Below are positions 53,346 through 64,000 of a DNA stretch of 64,000 nucleotides, in pieces. The stretch is taken from NCBI RefSeq assembly GCF_947507565.1, contig NC_089182.1, positions 1,240,001 to 1,304,000 of the forward strand, in the 5' to 3' direction. Made by a program: the position numbers and the translations under genes. Source of the DNA: Oscarella lobularis. Its lineage: Eukaryota > Porifera > Homoscleromorpha > Homosclerophorida > Oscarellidae. A model generated the notes under the pieces. The model did no database searches, was not told where the DNA came from, and saw nothing but the letters and a program-made list of their open reading frames with translations. Every line of letters starts with the position of its first letter. Position 1 is the stretch's first letter.

Positions 53346-56300
53346 ATTTCCATTAAAAACGTGATGGTTTCAGTAATGCCTAGCGCAATGAAAATATATT
53401 TATCGGTCCACTCAAACAAAGAAAATGTCACCGATTTTGCAAGGAAATAAATGGTGGACATTATAATACGCCAATAAGCTACAGAATAAAGCTCTATACG
53501 TCAGTCATGAAGATGTGTGCAGTTTATTAACCAGTGATGATGGGCTCCCAAAAACGTGAAAGACATTGACGTCCTTTGTTCCATTCAGGAAGAAGCTGAT
53601 ACAAGTTTTCTCGACACGCATCCAACACGGCATCACACGGCTTTTCTACAATTGTGATTCGCTCCCCTGACACCGTCGTGGCCTTCGCATGCTCTTTGCC
53701 AGTGGCATTAACGTTGCGGCAAATCTATCAATTTTGGTAATTTTTTGGCCAATCGACTGCCAAATTAGCAAGTAGATTGGCTGCTTTGTTGGCGCATTAA
53801 TTTTTTCTCCTCTTAGGAGAGGGACGAGCCAGAGGCGCGAGAGACGAATGATTGTGGGCACATCTTCGTAACGTATAGCGTCTCGATGAAAGATACACAG
53901 GAACCCGTCGTGCAACAAGACTTGATGGTAGGTGTAAATTTGGTCTTATGGCTCGTCGTCATCAGAAAGATGTTGTGCACAAATAGTTTGTTTGGCGATA
54001 TACTCTGCGGTGATTTTCAACCATTTGGCACACATGTGGCGGAAGATGAACTAAATCAGTATGCTTTTCCACACCAAAATACCTTCCACATAAGTACGAC
54101 GAATCGCTCTTTGTCATGTTTTTTGCAAACTCTATTGAAGACGTGCACTGTCCCGGTGTTTGACCCTTCATTTATGTTCAGATTTGGCAGCGGAACTGCT
54201 TTGCTGACGCTTAGCCGCTGGAACGGGTAAGAAAACGCATGGTAAACATTTTTCCGCTTCAAAATGTCCATTTTTTGTCCTCAGACGACGGCAAAATGTA
54301 AGCTTCGGACATGTTGGCTCTCTTCTTCCGCCGAGCGCATCTACCGTTGGCGCGTCTTCCTGCAGGTGAAGCCACCGCAAGTGGCGGAGGCTCTCTTTAG
54401 CGTGGCCTTCACGATTTTTAGCCGGATGATAAAAAACAAGAAGCAGCGACGACATCCGGGGGCAAACAAACGCCCAAGTCAGATACGTCGGGCAAAAATT
54501 ATCGATAGAATGAGGTCGCGTAAAAATTGCGATGAAGCGGAGCCGAATTTGCTCAGATGGAATCTTCTCGAAAACGACACTCCAGAAAGTGCCGATGTCA
54601 AAAATGTCGTACAGTTGTCCCTCTCTTATGTGTGATGGCGGAAGGAGAGTCGAACTCTGCAAATTGTTCTTCTTGCATGGCTTTGACTCGTTGGGCGTAT
54701 CACTTACTCATGGTTGAAAGGAAGTGTGCGGATCGGTGGCCGGGTTGTTGTATTATAGGGTTTGAGTAGGGCGGAGCCGAAGTTTACATAGACAAGGGAC
54801 GTTCACTGCTACTAAATTGCGTTGTGATTTCACGAGCGATTTGCAGTAGACCGTGGGAGTGCAACTGAAACATCGTGTGCGTGTCTGTTTGTCGGGTACT
54901 AGGGATATCTCATGTGTACAGTTGAAAATGCGCTCTTCCGAAATCGAGTTCGTCTTTTGTTGGTGTCCCAATTTCCTCAACGCTTCTACCAAAATCGGTT
55001 CCGTTAAAAGTAGTAATAGTGGAAACGGTAGACACCATAAAGCGCGCCGAGAGAAGGAGTTTCGGGAGCAGTTTGAGCCATAATGCGTTTACTTTTTGCT
55101 GGGAGAGGCGGATCTCCAACTGGACGATTCGTTGTACTTAGGTGAGAATTAGCTACTAGACTATGTCAAATAAAATCTTCATTACTTTGGGAAGCATTTG
55201 CGTTTAAATCAACATTTTCAGGACTAGAAGTGATGATATGTTAAATCAGCTAACATTAGACTTCGTTGTAGCTTCTTTCGATTGTGTTCGTCGCATCTAT
55301 GGTGTCTGGTCTTTGAAGTTCATGGAATGGTTGACCATTAATTAAATCTGGTATTTTTAATTCATTTTTTTATTTAGCGGCAAAAGAATTGGTACCCCTT
55401 ATCAAGTTGTCTGATCACTGCAGCTCCTTTCACGATGTAATTTTCAGTGTTCTGAAAGAGTGTCGTGTCGCACGACCAGTTATCAACGAATAAGTATAAA
55501 ACATACGACCGCCCTTAATTGTCGCCTTTAAAAAGCGAATATTCTCTTGCCGAAAACGCATCTTGAATAAATGAAAACTGTCAAAATGAAAACGCAATTT
55601 AATTTTACACGACGTCAGCAATTGTACTTTTCATTTTATAACCCTAAATCGCTTTTGGGTTAATTAATGCTTGGAAACTCGCCTAGATCCAAAAGCTAGA
55701 TCTCACGTGTCCAGCTACGACTTTCTTTTTGGCATTAACCTATCTAGAAATTTTGAAACACGCTGAGGAAGAATCAATTTCTGCTTCTGAAGTTTTTAGG
55801 AATTGCGACGAAGACAATTGTGGCTCTTGCTATAGGATTCGATTCGATGAACTACTTCAACGGTTCTACGCAATGGTCTTATCTGTCAAAAAGTACTTCG
55901 AAACTATTAACGTAGCAACAGAGTCGATTACGACTAGCTTTGGCAAGCCTTGCTATGCAGTTTACTGAAACTTGAAGGAAGCTCTGGTCATGGCAGCCAA
56001 TGGTGAATCACTTGACAAGCAGTTAAAGACTGCGTAAATTCTACGGTAAAGACTTTGGACGTCGCTTTCCGCACAAATAGGAAATCTTAGAATATATTTT
56101 TCCAAAGGACATTCTATCTGTCTGAAGGACTTCATAAACGCTGTTCGCGAGATGACGCCTTTGCAGCGCTTTTTGTTTAGCTAAGTATGCCGTCTTTTCC
56201 GGCTTATCTTATTTATGCCGTCGAAAAATTCTTCAAGCAAACCTAGTTTTCTCGGTAATGAAAAGGCTCAAACCATACTTACTTTAGGAGCACGATGTTG

Positions 56301-56470
56301 CAAAGTCGCTTCAATCACATTATGATTCTAAGCATCAATAAGGAGAAAGCAGATTTGATATTTGTTCCTTGCTGGAATCATCCAATCGTCAGCGGCTACA
56401 GTCTTTGCAGTGGCCCGATTGATTGCACAGCGGACCGGATGTTTGTCCAATCGCCGTTGGCAACGGTCGT
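53346..56470. other. About 3 kb with no secure gene
   Basis: Several ORFs of 80-164 codons occur on both strands, the longest at 54,168-54,662 (minus) overlapping one at 54,264-54,635 (plus). Neither shows a known domain, and codon use does not favour either. A frame at 55,729-55,968 lacks an ATG. The stretch is probably old element sequence; I cannot classify it. Confidence 0.3.
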
Positions 56471-56570
56471 GCGTTCGCTGATGTATATAGCAAGGACAGC
56501 CAATAAAAGAACTCGGAAGAATAACATACTGTCCGATATTGGCAGAATTCGCATCATCTTTATTTACGCA
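56471..56570 (-). pseudogene. Second Helitron fragment
   Basis: The minus strand encodes NIGQYVILPSSFIGCPCYIH then QRTHD, aligning with the same Helitron_like_N segment as VGQRIILPSTFTGSPRYMHE at 49.6 kb. Nothing else of the element is recognised around it. The two copies differ, so they come from separate insertions or old duplicates. Confidence 0.6.
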
Positions 56571-56599
56571 GTTTTTTTTGTACAAATAAGAAAAGAAAA

Positions 56600-57380
56600 C
56601 CGTTGAAAACTCCGTGAATATGTCTTTGAATACGGTTATAAATGCTCATAACTTGATTCGAAGTACTTCAGAAAAATGAGTCGACCAGCCTTATGTAGAA
56701 CGCAATGCGCGCAAGACGAATAATGTCGCCTGCTGTACATGACGTCCTGCACACTAATTGAGAAGGCCCAAGCTCGGCACCGATTGCAAACATTTGCTCA
56801 CACAACCACTGCTTTCTCCCCGTGTTTGATATTGCACCGTGCATGCAAGAAGCTTAGGTCTTAGGAACTTGCTTCCGTACCCCGTTCCTAGGTTGAAGAT
56901 ATACTTGGTTAGAGACAACCACTTTTTATTTAGCCCCGACACGTCCAGTAAAGATCATTATTTAATGAGATCAAGTTAGGCATCATTATTTGAGTTAGCA
57001 AAGAAAAGACGTCGAAAGAAAACAAATGCCGGCAAATTTTTAAGATATTTTCCTGTGCATGGAACAAAGTAGTACTGTGGACAGGTACAATGAGCTCGAT
57101 TTATTTGCATTCACCTAATTTTTCTACAGCGAATCAATCGTGCTTTGCAAGCTTTTCTCAACCGAAGGAATAACCATCATCTTTGTACAGCCTGCAGTTT
57201 GACACCTCGACAAATATTAGTTATTACATGACGACGAGGGCGACACGGGATTTATCCGAGGCCACACCCGAGGGCCTATCCCGTCACGCCCGAGTTGACA
57301 GGTGATAACTCACTTATACCTCGTGACGCCTTGTCAAATGTCAAATTTCCACGTGACGGCTTCGTGCTCTGTTCCCGTCA
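56600..57380. other. Spacer, no supported gene
   Basis: Mostly AT-rich. A short inverted pairing of tatccgaggcc..cc and gggcctatcccgtc words (about 57,251-57,285) sits just upstream of the Crypton-like ORF and may be part of its 5' end. Confidence 0.3.
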
Positions 57381-57404
57381 TTGGAAGCAAAATCGCACGC
57401 GGCG

Positions 57405-58772
57405 ATGGGCGACCCCGATCCAGATCCCGACGATTTGGACGATTTCGTCATTCCCTCGCGCAAAAAGAAAAAGTCGAACAGCAGTGAGCAGCGATTTCGT
57501 TCGCCAGTTTCCGAGAAAGAGCTCAGCGATGCCAGAAAAGTATTTACGCCGCCGAACACGGCGAAGAATTACAGATGGGCTGAATCGCTCTTCCTCGACT
57601 GGCTTGGACAGCGAAACGCTGCCATACGCGACAACGGCTCGCAAAAAAGGTCAGACGAACGAAATGGGTCGACTCACTTTGCTTTCGGATGGGAGCGACG
57701 AGGAACTGTGTACTTGGTTGTCGCGATTCCTAATGGAAGTAAGGAAGACGAAAGGCGAAGAGTATCCGTCTTCGACGTTGCACAATTTGCTATGCGCACT
57801 CCAGCGTGTCGTCCGCGAGCGGCTAAAACGGCCTAATATCGACCTCTTTCGAGATCCTGTGTACGCCGAAATACGAAATTTAATGGACATCGTCTCCAGA
57901 ATCCTGCACGGACGAGGCGTCGGCGTCGAAAAAATGCGCACATCATCAATTTCCTTCGACAAAGAAGAGGCTTTTTGGTCATAAAGCATCATAGGCGTCC
58001 ACAATCCCACGGCGCTTTTACGCGCCGTCTTTTTTCTCAACGGCAAAAACTTTTGCTTACGAGGCGGCGAAGAACATCGTAAGCTACGCCGGACGCAGCT
58101 AATTTGTGACCGCCTTCTTTCGAATACGAGGCGAAATCCTATACTTACGTCGAGAACGGGTCCAAAAACAAACTTGGCGGTCAGGCTCATTTGAAAGTAG
58201 ATAATAAGAAAGTCGTTCAATATGCTCTACAAGCGCTTGGTGAGCGATGCCACTGCTACGTATTAGATCGATATTTCACACGGATGGCGCCCGACTCGCG
58301 CGACGATTCATTCTATTTCAAGCCGCTACAGAAAGCGCCCGAGGATCCCAACCCCGCGTGGTTTTTTCCGAAGTTTGTATTGGGCAAGAACGCGTTTAGC
58401 ACCATGGTCAAAACAATGTTTGCGGAAGCAGGCTTCAAAGGAAAAAGCAACCACAGCCTACGCGTTGCTGGCGCCACTCGACTCTTCAGTGGAGGCGTGC
58501 CCGAAAGAATCATACAAGAGCGTGCCGGTCATCGGTCGGTTGAAGCACTACGTCTCTACGAGCGCCCCTCGGAGGACCAGCTTCGCACTGCGTGCGCGGT
58601 TATTAGCGGGAAAGAAAACGCCTCGACCTCACCTCCTGAGACTACGGACGCCGTCGAGTCCAAAAAGCGATCCGATTTGAGTGTCATTCAAGGCGCATCC
58701 GGCCTGCCTTCGATGGCAATGGCCACGGTGAAAAACTGCACGTTTAATTTCATTATGAATGACAGAAAGTAG
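57405..58772 (+). pseudogene. Crypton-type tyrosine recombinase, one stop and two frameshifts
   Basis: ATG at 57,405 gives the acidic MGDPDPDPDDLDDFVIPSRK, then KVFTPPNTAKNYRWAESLFL. A one-base slip in a seven-A run near 57,640 leads to DEELCTWLSRFLMEVRKTKG, TLHNLLCALQRVVRERLKRP and VYAEIRNLMDIVSRILHGRG; then TAA at about 57,982, GVHNPTALLRAVFFLNG, FCLRGGEEHRKLRRTQL, and a second shift near 58,105 to YTYVENGSKNKLGG, RVAGATRLFSGGVPERIIQE and GHRSVEALRLYERPSEDQL. Catalytic-type residues are visible as H-S-L-R before VAG, H in AGHRS and Tyr in LRLYER. The family also gave rise to domesticated ZMYM, QRICH1 and KCTD1-like genes. The stop and shifts point to an inactive element copy. Confidence 0.75.
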
Positions 58773-60150
58773 TTGTTTGCTTACTAACTTGTTTGGGTAG
58801 AAGTGTCCGGAAATCTAATTAGTACTGTATATCCACCCTAAGGAGAATAACGGGTAACTAATAGCAACTCCCTAGGGATGGCATCAATGCCATCCCTACT
58901 TAGGCAGTCATGAATGCAACCGAAATCAATGCATTTTGCTCACTCGATCAAAGTTCATCGGAATCACGATTCTATTTTTGAATTTCATATCACTTTGTCA
59001 ACGTTGTTTTATGATTCTGAAAAGACGCAGATCAGTCGTCGTTTATAAACGAAGGGTGGCAATGCTACTTTCTCTTCACCACGTGGTAAGCTTACTGAAC
59101 TCCTTCTGCAATCTTAGATTCCTCCATGTTGCTAATTATGAGCTCACTTTGCTGCAAAAATATACTCAATCGAACTCTTTATGTGGGCAGACAACATTCA
59201 GGAAGGAACGTTTTCTGGGTTCATTAGATTTTGAAGTTTAGTTTACCAACTTGTGAAGGCGCTCCAAAACGAAAAACATCGCGCGATCGCCGAGCGAAAC
59301 GCGCGAGTAGAATCTCAGAACGTAGCCTAGAAACGGCTTTCTTTAGCAAAAGGTTAGCCTTTTTGAAAACGTTTGTTCAAATGAAAATTTCGAAAGTATC
59401 TTACGCACATATGTAACCCTAAGGGTAGGCTGAATACCACATGATAAGATAGCGAAACGCGAGTTTAGGAGCAGCATAAAAGTTGACTCTTTTTCTGCTA
59501 ATTGAAGGCCCTTATGTTGACGACTGAGCTATCGCTGTTTGCGAAAGGCACCGAATAACACTCTCTTGGCGTCGATTTTGAAGCCGAGAACGCGACCACG
59601 AATTTTCGCGAGAGAAAGCGCGCTCAGCGTAAATTGGAAGTTCATGGTGGCGTGCACTGTAGTTTTGTGTTATTTGTCGTGTGCAACTTTGGTCTCGAAT
59701 GTTTTGTGAGATTTCCTCGAGATGTGCTAAAAAAGAAGAGAAGATGCGACGAAACCATTTGGACGTGTAGAATAATTTTAATCAATTTTATTTTATTTGG
59801 TGTCTTGTTATTTTTTAATCTCAATGCCAGATCCTTTGCTCGAGCGAGAAAGTGTCTGCTTATAGCACGCACAGTCTCTTTTGCTTCTCTACGTTTGTCC
59901 TGGAGCGTGCCCGCAGTGTCGACTGCGTCTCAATCTGCGAGCTCCTTTGCCGTCAAGGGGTTTGTAGAAAAAAAAGGGCGTTGATAAAGTCAGTCTAAAT
60001 TAGATTAGCGTTTCAAGATGTGCGTATGCGTAGACGAAGCCCTTCTTTATCTTATAAATAATATGTGCGGCTGAAAACGACAGGCAAGAAAGTTGAAAAT
60101 GTCGACGAAAAATTGGTGAAAATGAAGTCATTGTTAACAAGGTTGAAAAA
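58773..60150. other. Stretch after the Crypton relic, no supported gene
   Basis: Short ORFs without family features. A palindromic agggatggcatcaatgccatccct is near 58,873-58,896 and could be a hairpin or an element end. The rest is AT-rich. Confidence 0.35.
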
Positions 60151-60539
60151 TTCTTTTCAGGGCCCGCCTTGGTCGATACCTCTCTCTCGCAAAGGACACG
60201 TTCAGCCTTCGCCTAAAATCAAAGTTCGGACTCTTGTACAATGTCATGGCCTAGGGGAATATGGCCTCGTGACGGTCGACAGTAAGAGGAACTAATGGCA
60301 AAGTGTCATCAAGGCTTATTGATGAACAGCTCAATTCCGCTCCCCTGCTCTTCTACCGTCGACTCCTCTTCGTCCCGCGCGTGCGACGTTGCAGTAAAGG
60401 TACTACTCATTGGCTGCTTCGTTCATGTTCCACTGGCAGCTTAATTTGTAACAGCTGTCGCACAGCACTAGCAGATGGTCGTGGTTCGCCAAAAGCGGCA
60501 GTCAGCTCTTCAACCATCGCATATTAGAAAACGTCTTAG

Positions 60540-60800
60540 CAGAAAATTCTAAGCACGAGCAACCGGGCAAGCACAGTTCTTGGTCTTTTTCAAGCAGATA
60601 TTCAGACGTAAGGTTTGCCTTCTTGCTTACGATCTGACAACGGGGTCGAGAATGTGGATGTAGCACGCTTTATGGTAACGCAACGAGGATGTGACAGGGG
60701 TAGTATGATAACCGGGAAGTCCGTTCATAATGAGAGAATCGAAATGTCTCTGGAGAGATGTGAACGTGGCCGTTCTGAGCATGTTTAATTAAAAAATCGG
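60540..60800 (+). pseudogene. Second rve-like integrase relic
   Basis: The frame reads [54 protein letters not shown], then after a shift [14 protein letters not shown]. It parallels [33 protein letters not shown] and [19 protein letters not shown] in the copy at 44.5 kb. The two differ widely, so they are separate members of one family. D (RSDNG) and E (NERIE) of the triad are kept but the frame is broken. Confidence 0.65.
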
Positions 60801-62239
60801 ACGACTTCTAGAGATGCTGGATGCTCACCAATTCGTGTGCTACGTGCTTTGTCATCTTCAAGTGGTCGTATGTCAAAATACGGATATGGCCGTGGGGCAA
60901 TTCCGGAATTGACGTCCCTGCAGCAACGGTCTTTAGATGATTTCAACATTGACTGTACGACGTTGCAAGTCCAAGAGCAGCTGTCGCAGTCATGACTTGA
61001 TCAAAGTGCGGTGCAAAAAGCGGCCACCCAATATGTTTTGCGGCTCACCTTTTTGCTAGCTGCGTTACTCTGAAGAAACAAAGTAATTTTGACAGCAAAG
61101 AAGGCCCTGAGCGCACAAGGAATTTTTGAGCTCTATGTCTCAAAAATCAGTGCTGATCTCAGATTAGAAACCAAGGAGTCGAAGAAGTCAACAATCACTG
61201 AAATTGTAAGCTGCGTTGATGAGAATTCAAAACAATCTTCACGCAAAAATTCTCCTTGATATCGTCAACGAATGTTTGAAAAATTCACATTCAACACAAA
61301 CTCCGGGACAAATTCTAGCTCACCTCTACGGAACATTTTCAGAACAAGTGCATGGATCTCCTCTGAGCGGAGAGAGAGCAATCGACAACGGCGCCTTGCT
61401 TCAATTGAATACGAAATCATGAAGGTGTGTAAAGTGCAACACTTTATTCCATGCGATGCGTGAGTAACATTATGACTGAATCAGTGTCTGCATTCCTTTT
61501 TTCTGTCTATATCTGTATGTCTGCATGGCTTCAAGATATCTGTGCGCGTTGAGCAATAAAAGAACCGTTCATGTATTATTTCCACTGAGAGACCAATCTG
61601 GACTTCTTGAATAGGTGAATGTGCATTTGCACTTGCCGTTGATTGGCCGCGGTGACGGGATACTGCGCGAGACACCCACGAAGCAGAGTGCGGGGGAATA
61701 AAGTACATGAATGTTGTGACCCCAGTCAGAAACGCAGTCAAATTTCTACAAGAATCACCAGTATCGTCATCGTCATCACTGCCAATGTGTGACCAACATG
61801 GCAAAGAATCACGTGGTCAGAGAAATAATAACAGGTTTATATCCGCAATTTTTAGAAGGCTTGATTGACAAGATAACGGATTCATATTTAGAGTCGTTTT
61901 CGATTAGAAATTTAATTATAAATTTTACCTATGTACTACCACCTATGTACTATCCGTGGTACTACCGTCCAGAGGTTTCGCTACTTCTTCAGCCATTCCA
62001 CGTGCTCTCGTTTAATCAAGGACAATCATTCACCTCTGGAAGTTGATGGAGAGACAGTCACTATGACAATTCGTAGTGCCGGCTGTCAGCTTCTCGTTTC
62101 TCGAGCAACAACATCAATTCGTTGTCGTTGCTGTCAAGTGTACCGCTTTTATCTTCATGTCGCACTTCACCGCTGGGTTAGTAAGCCGTAGCGCTCCTCG
62201 TCACTCGCGATTTACTAAAAACTCGCTCTTGCCAACACC
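60801..62239. other. Decayed sequence without secure genes
   Basis: Several frames of 60-107 codons on both strands have no recognisable motif. The 61,481-61,804 frame (minus) is Asp-rich and unidentified. The left part probably belongs to the integrase element just before it. Confidence 0.3.
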
Positions 62240-62500
62240 GCAGTGGAAAGAGAAACTGTCAGCATTGGCTTTAGAGAAAAAGAACGCGGAGCGGAGAATA
62301 CATCGCCTTCAAAACAAAATTGCTCACCTAATCGAAGAAAGAGACATTGAGCTAGATTGCGATTTGGAAAAGAATATGAATGCTGTCGTTTCCAAGGAAT
62401 TGCTAGAAGTTAAAAAGCTCTGTCCACCTGGCTCGTTTCGACGTCTTCTATGAGATCAACAGATGAAGGCAAATCATCTAAGGGCGTAGCAAAGAGAAAG
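62240..62500 (+). pseudogene. THAP-type transposase coiled-coil/leader fragment
   Basis: The frame KLSALALEKKNAERRIHRLQ, NKIAHLIEERDIELDCDLE, then LLEVKKLCPPGSFRRLL is followed by an in-frame TGA where relatives have Trp, then DQQMKANHLRA. A coiled coil, then the CP.GSF..L.W.QQ..A pattern, precedes the catalytic domain of THAP-family transposases of P-element-like transposons. It is recognised from general familiarity with the family. No THAP zinc finger is visible upstream. Confidence 0.5.
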
Positions 62501-63169
62501 CAGGTCTTCGGTGCTGAGAGAGTTTGAAAAACGGTCCGGTAGTGTTGTCAGCGAGCTGCTCCATCCCGCTAGAAAAGCAGCGTCGGTGATGTCAGACAGC
62601 AACGGCAAACCAAACCCGCCTAATTTAATTGGCAACGTTGCCTGTTGCCATTGTTTGTCCGAAAGGTGTTTATTGGAAGAATTTCTTCAAACGACGACCG
62701 GGATGCGTTATCGTGGTGTGCGATAGCGCTGCGAAAAAGTGACGATGGAATAGTTCTCCCGAGGCGGTTGAGACTCGTTACGTAGCAATGCCGAAGAGCA
62801 GACTGCATTGAGGATCTCCCAAACTGCTTATCTTCTAGCCGATCTCTGCCTTTTTTGAAGACTGACGGAAGCAGAAGTCGTCGATGTATTCAGGTTGACC
62901 GATGGGAGCTCCTAGAACTGTTGTTCCGAACGATTGACAGGACACAGGAGACGATTGCGGGAGATGGCCACGGCAAAAATCCCGCACTTCCTGTCGGCGA
63001 TGCAGAGGTGCAAATCGCCGAATGTGACAGACTCGTGAAAGCAAGAAATATTTAATAACCGATAGACAGTCGACACAGCTTGTCGCAGGGAACGTGCACT
63101 GAAATCGCATCAGCTGCAGTCTCTCTCTTTGTCTTAATTGACTTGTCATATCAAGTATCAATCAATGGA

Positions 63170-63442
63170 CTAAACGACTGTTCTATAATCGATTGTTGCA
63201 ATCGATTCTTCTATAATCGATTGTTCCAATCGATTGTTACAATCGATTGTTGTAATCGATTGTAGTAATCGAATGTTGTAATCGATTGTAGTAATCGATT
63301 ATTGTAATCGATTGTAGTAATCGAATGTTGTAATCGATTGTAGTAATCGATTATTGTAATCGCTTGTTCTAATCGATTGTAGTAATTGATTGTTCTCATC
63401 GATTGTTCTAATCGATTATTGCAATCGATTCCTTTATTACAG
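63170..63442. repeat. 13-bp minisatellite, about 20 copies (aatcgattgttgt)
   Basis: Imperfect units such as gtaatcgattgta and ataatcgattgtt repeat about every 13 bp. The atcgat core makes each unit palindromic. It ends at a splice-acceptor-like ttattacag (63,434-63,442). Confidence 0.85.
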
Positions 63443-63774
63443 AGATAATCGATTTTTGGCAGCTAAGTCGTTTGATGGATATGACCTTGTTTTGGTGAGC
63501 AACAACGGGCTAAAGATTTTGGATATGGCTGGAACACGAGGTAAGCAATGATTTACTGCCAACGGACTATTCTAATATGGATTTTAAACGTTAAGGTCTG
63601 GCGTTTTGGGGACCTCTTGCACGCGACATTTTTGCAGTCCTAAATGATCATGTGGTGCAGAACGAACAAGGTGGCGAAAAAGCAACGCCTGATGAACCGA
63701 CCCACGAGGAAGCAACCGATGGAAGCGACGCCCGATGCGACGCCAGAAGAGACTTAACTGAGACAAAAGACTGA
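63443..63774 (+). CDS. Two 3' exons of an unidentified protein
   Basis: Exon 63,443-63,540 (after an acceptor at the end of the 13-bp repeat) reads DNRFLAAKSFDGYDLVLVSN, then NGLKILDMAGTR. A GT-AG intron (63,541-63,595) joins in frame to GLAFWGPLARDIFAVLNDHV and an acidic tail ending LTETKD, with TGA at 63,772. The G.KI.D...T.GL.FW......FAV pattern resembles the end of uncharacterised mobile-element-linked proteins, but I cannot name the family. The upstream exons are not identified; the minisatellite may lie in the preceding intron. A further 36-codon frame (63,840-63,957; FKREMNSLRREVTDCRRRY) is coiled-coil-like and unassigned. Confidence 0.4.
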
Positions 63775-64000
63775 ACAGCTTGAGTACATACTCACTCACT
63801 GAGTAGGTATAGTTTGCGTCAGTTAATTACTACTGGTATTGATTTATTCAAGAGGGAAATGAATTCGCTGCGACGCGAAGTTACTGATTGTAGAAGACGT
63901 TACGAAGCAGTGAACGCTGAAATTCGCCGGTCAAATATTGGTTTTATATTCAATTAATGCGTTTGTATACAGACTTCAATGAGCTCGCGACAACGAAGGA

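Noticed and set aside
54168-54662. 164-codon minus frame overlapping a 123-codon plus frame
   Set aside because: Neither has a motif or a favoured codon pattern, and the two overlap, so I could not choose a real gene.
1-64000. CRISPR array, bacterial operon or prophage
   Set aside because: Introns, SR proteins, anillin, lysosomal sulfatase and animal transposons rule out a prokaryotic source; the tandem repeats lack spacer-repeat structure.
1-64000. tRNA genes
   Set aside because: I looked for the GGTTCGAATCC-type B box with a partner A box and found no convincing cloverleaf; a covariance-model scan would be needed to be sure.

Overview
This is a window of animal nuclear DNA, most likely from a sponge and plausibly a compact homoscleromorph genome such as Oscarella. 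Genes are split by short GT-AG introns, often 40-80 nt, and lie close together on both strands. The conserved genes are animal or animal-like: CWC22, WDTC1, anillin, heparan N-sulfatase, a GT31 glycosyltransferase, a MAM-domain secreted protein and a TRANK1-like protein. A nuclear copy of mitochondrial DNA carries the 3' end of atp9. Sponge mitochondria keep that gene, while most other animals do not. The exact species is inference.

Positions 1 to about 33,300 are gene-rich. The minus strand carries the splicing factor CWC22 (open at the left edge), a coiled-coil/WWE/PARP protein, the CUL4-DDB1 substrate receptor WDTC1, the cytokinesis scaffold anillin and a PLP-dependent aminotransferase. 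Next come a plus-strand lysosomal sulfamidase (SGSH) and a convergent beta-1,3-glycosyltransferase. After a fold-back repeat there are three plus-strand genes: an orphan with an Ig-like segment and a possible PD-(D/E)XK site, a secreted Cys-rich/Ig-like/MAM protein behind a TATA box, and a TRANK1-like TPR/ankyrin/UvrD-type ATPase of about 2,570 residues.

Positions 33,300 to 64,000 are dominated by repeats and decayed mobile elements. They include a 185-bp satellite that switches orientation, a DIRS/Ngaro tyrosine-recombinase retrotransposon cut by a mitochondrial insert, a 200-N assembly gap, a CCHC gag-like relic and two inverted-repeat elements. Further right are an rve-like integrase gene, a Merlin DNA transposon sitting in a HECT-like E3 gene, an inverted Helitron, a BED-finger ORF, a Death-domain relic, a Crypton-type recombinase and a THAP-type transposase fragment. 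Most of these carry frameshifts or stops.

The left-half genes are not one pathway. They are unrelated housekeeping and cell-biology loci packed together. The right half is best read as a nested transposon graveyard. Splice sites were read by eye, so exon edges are proposals unless the text says that flanking codons join to a conserved protein motif.
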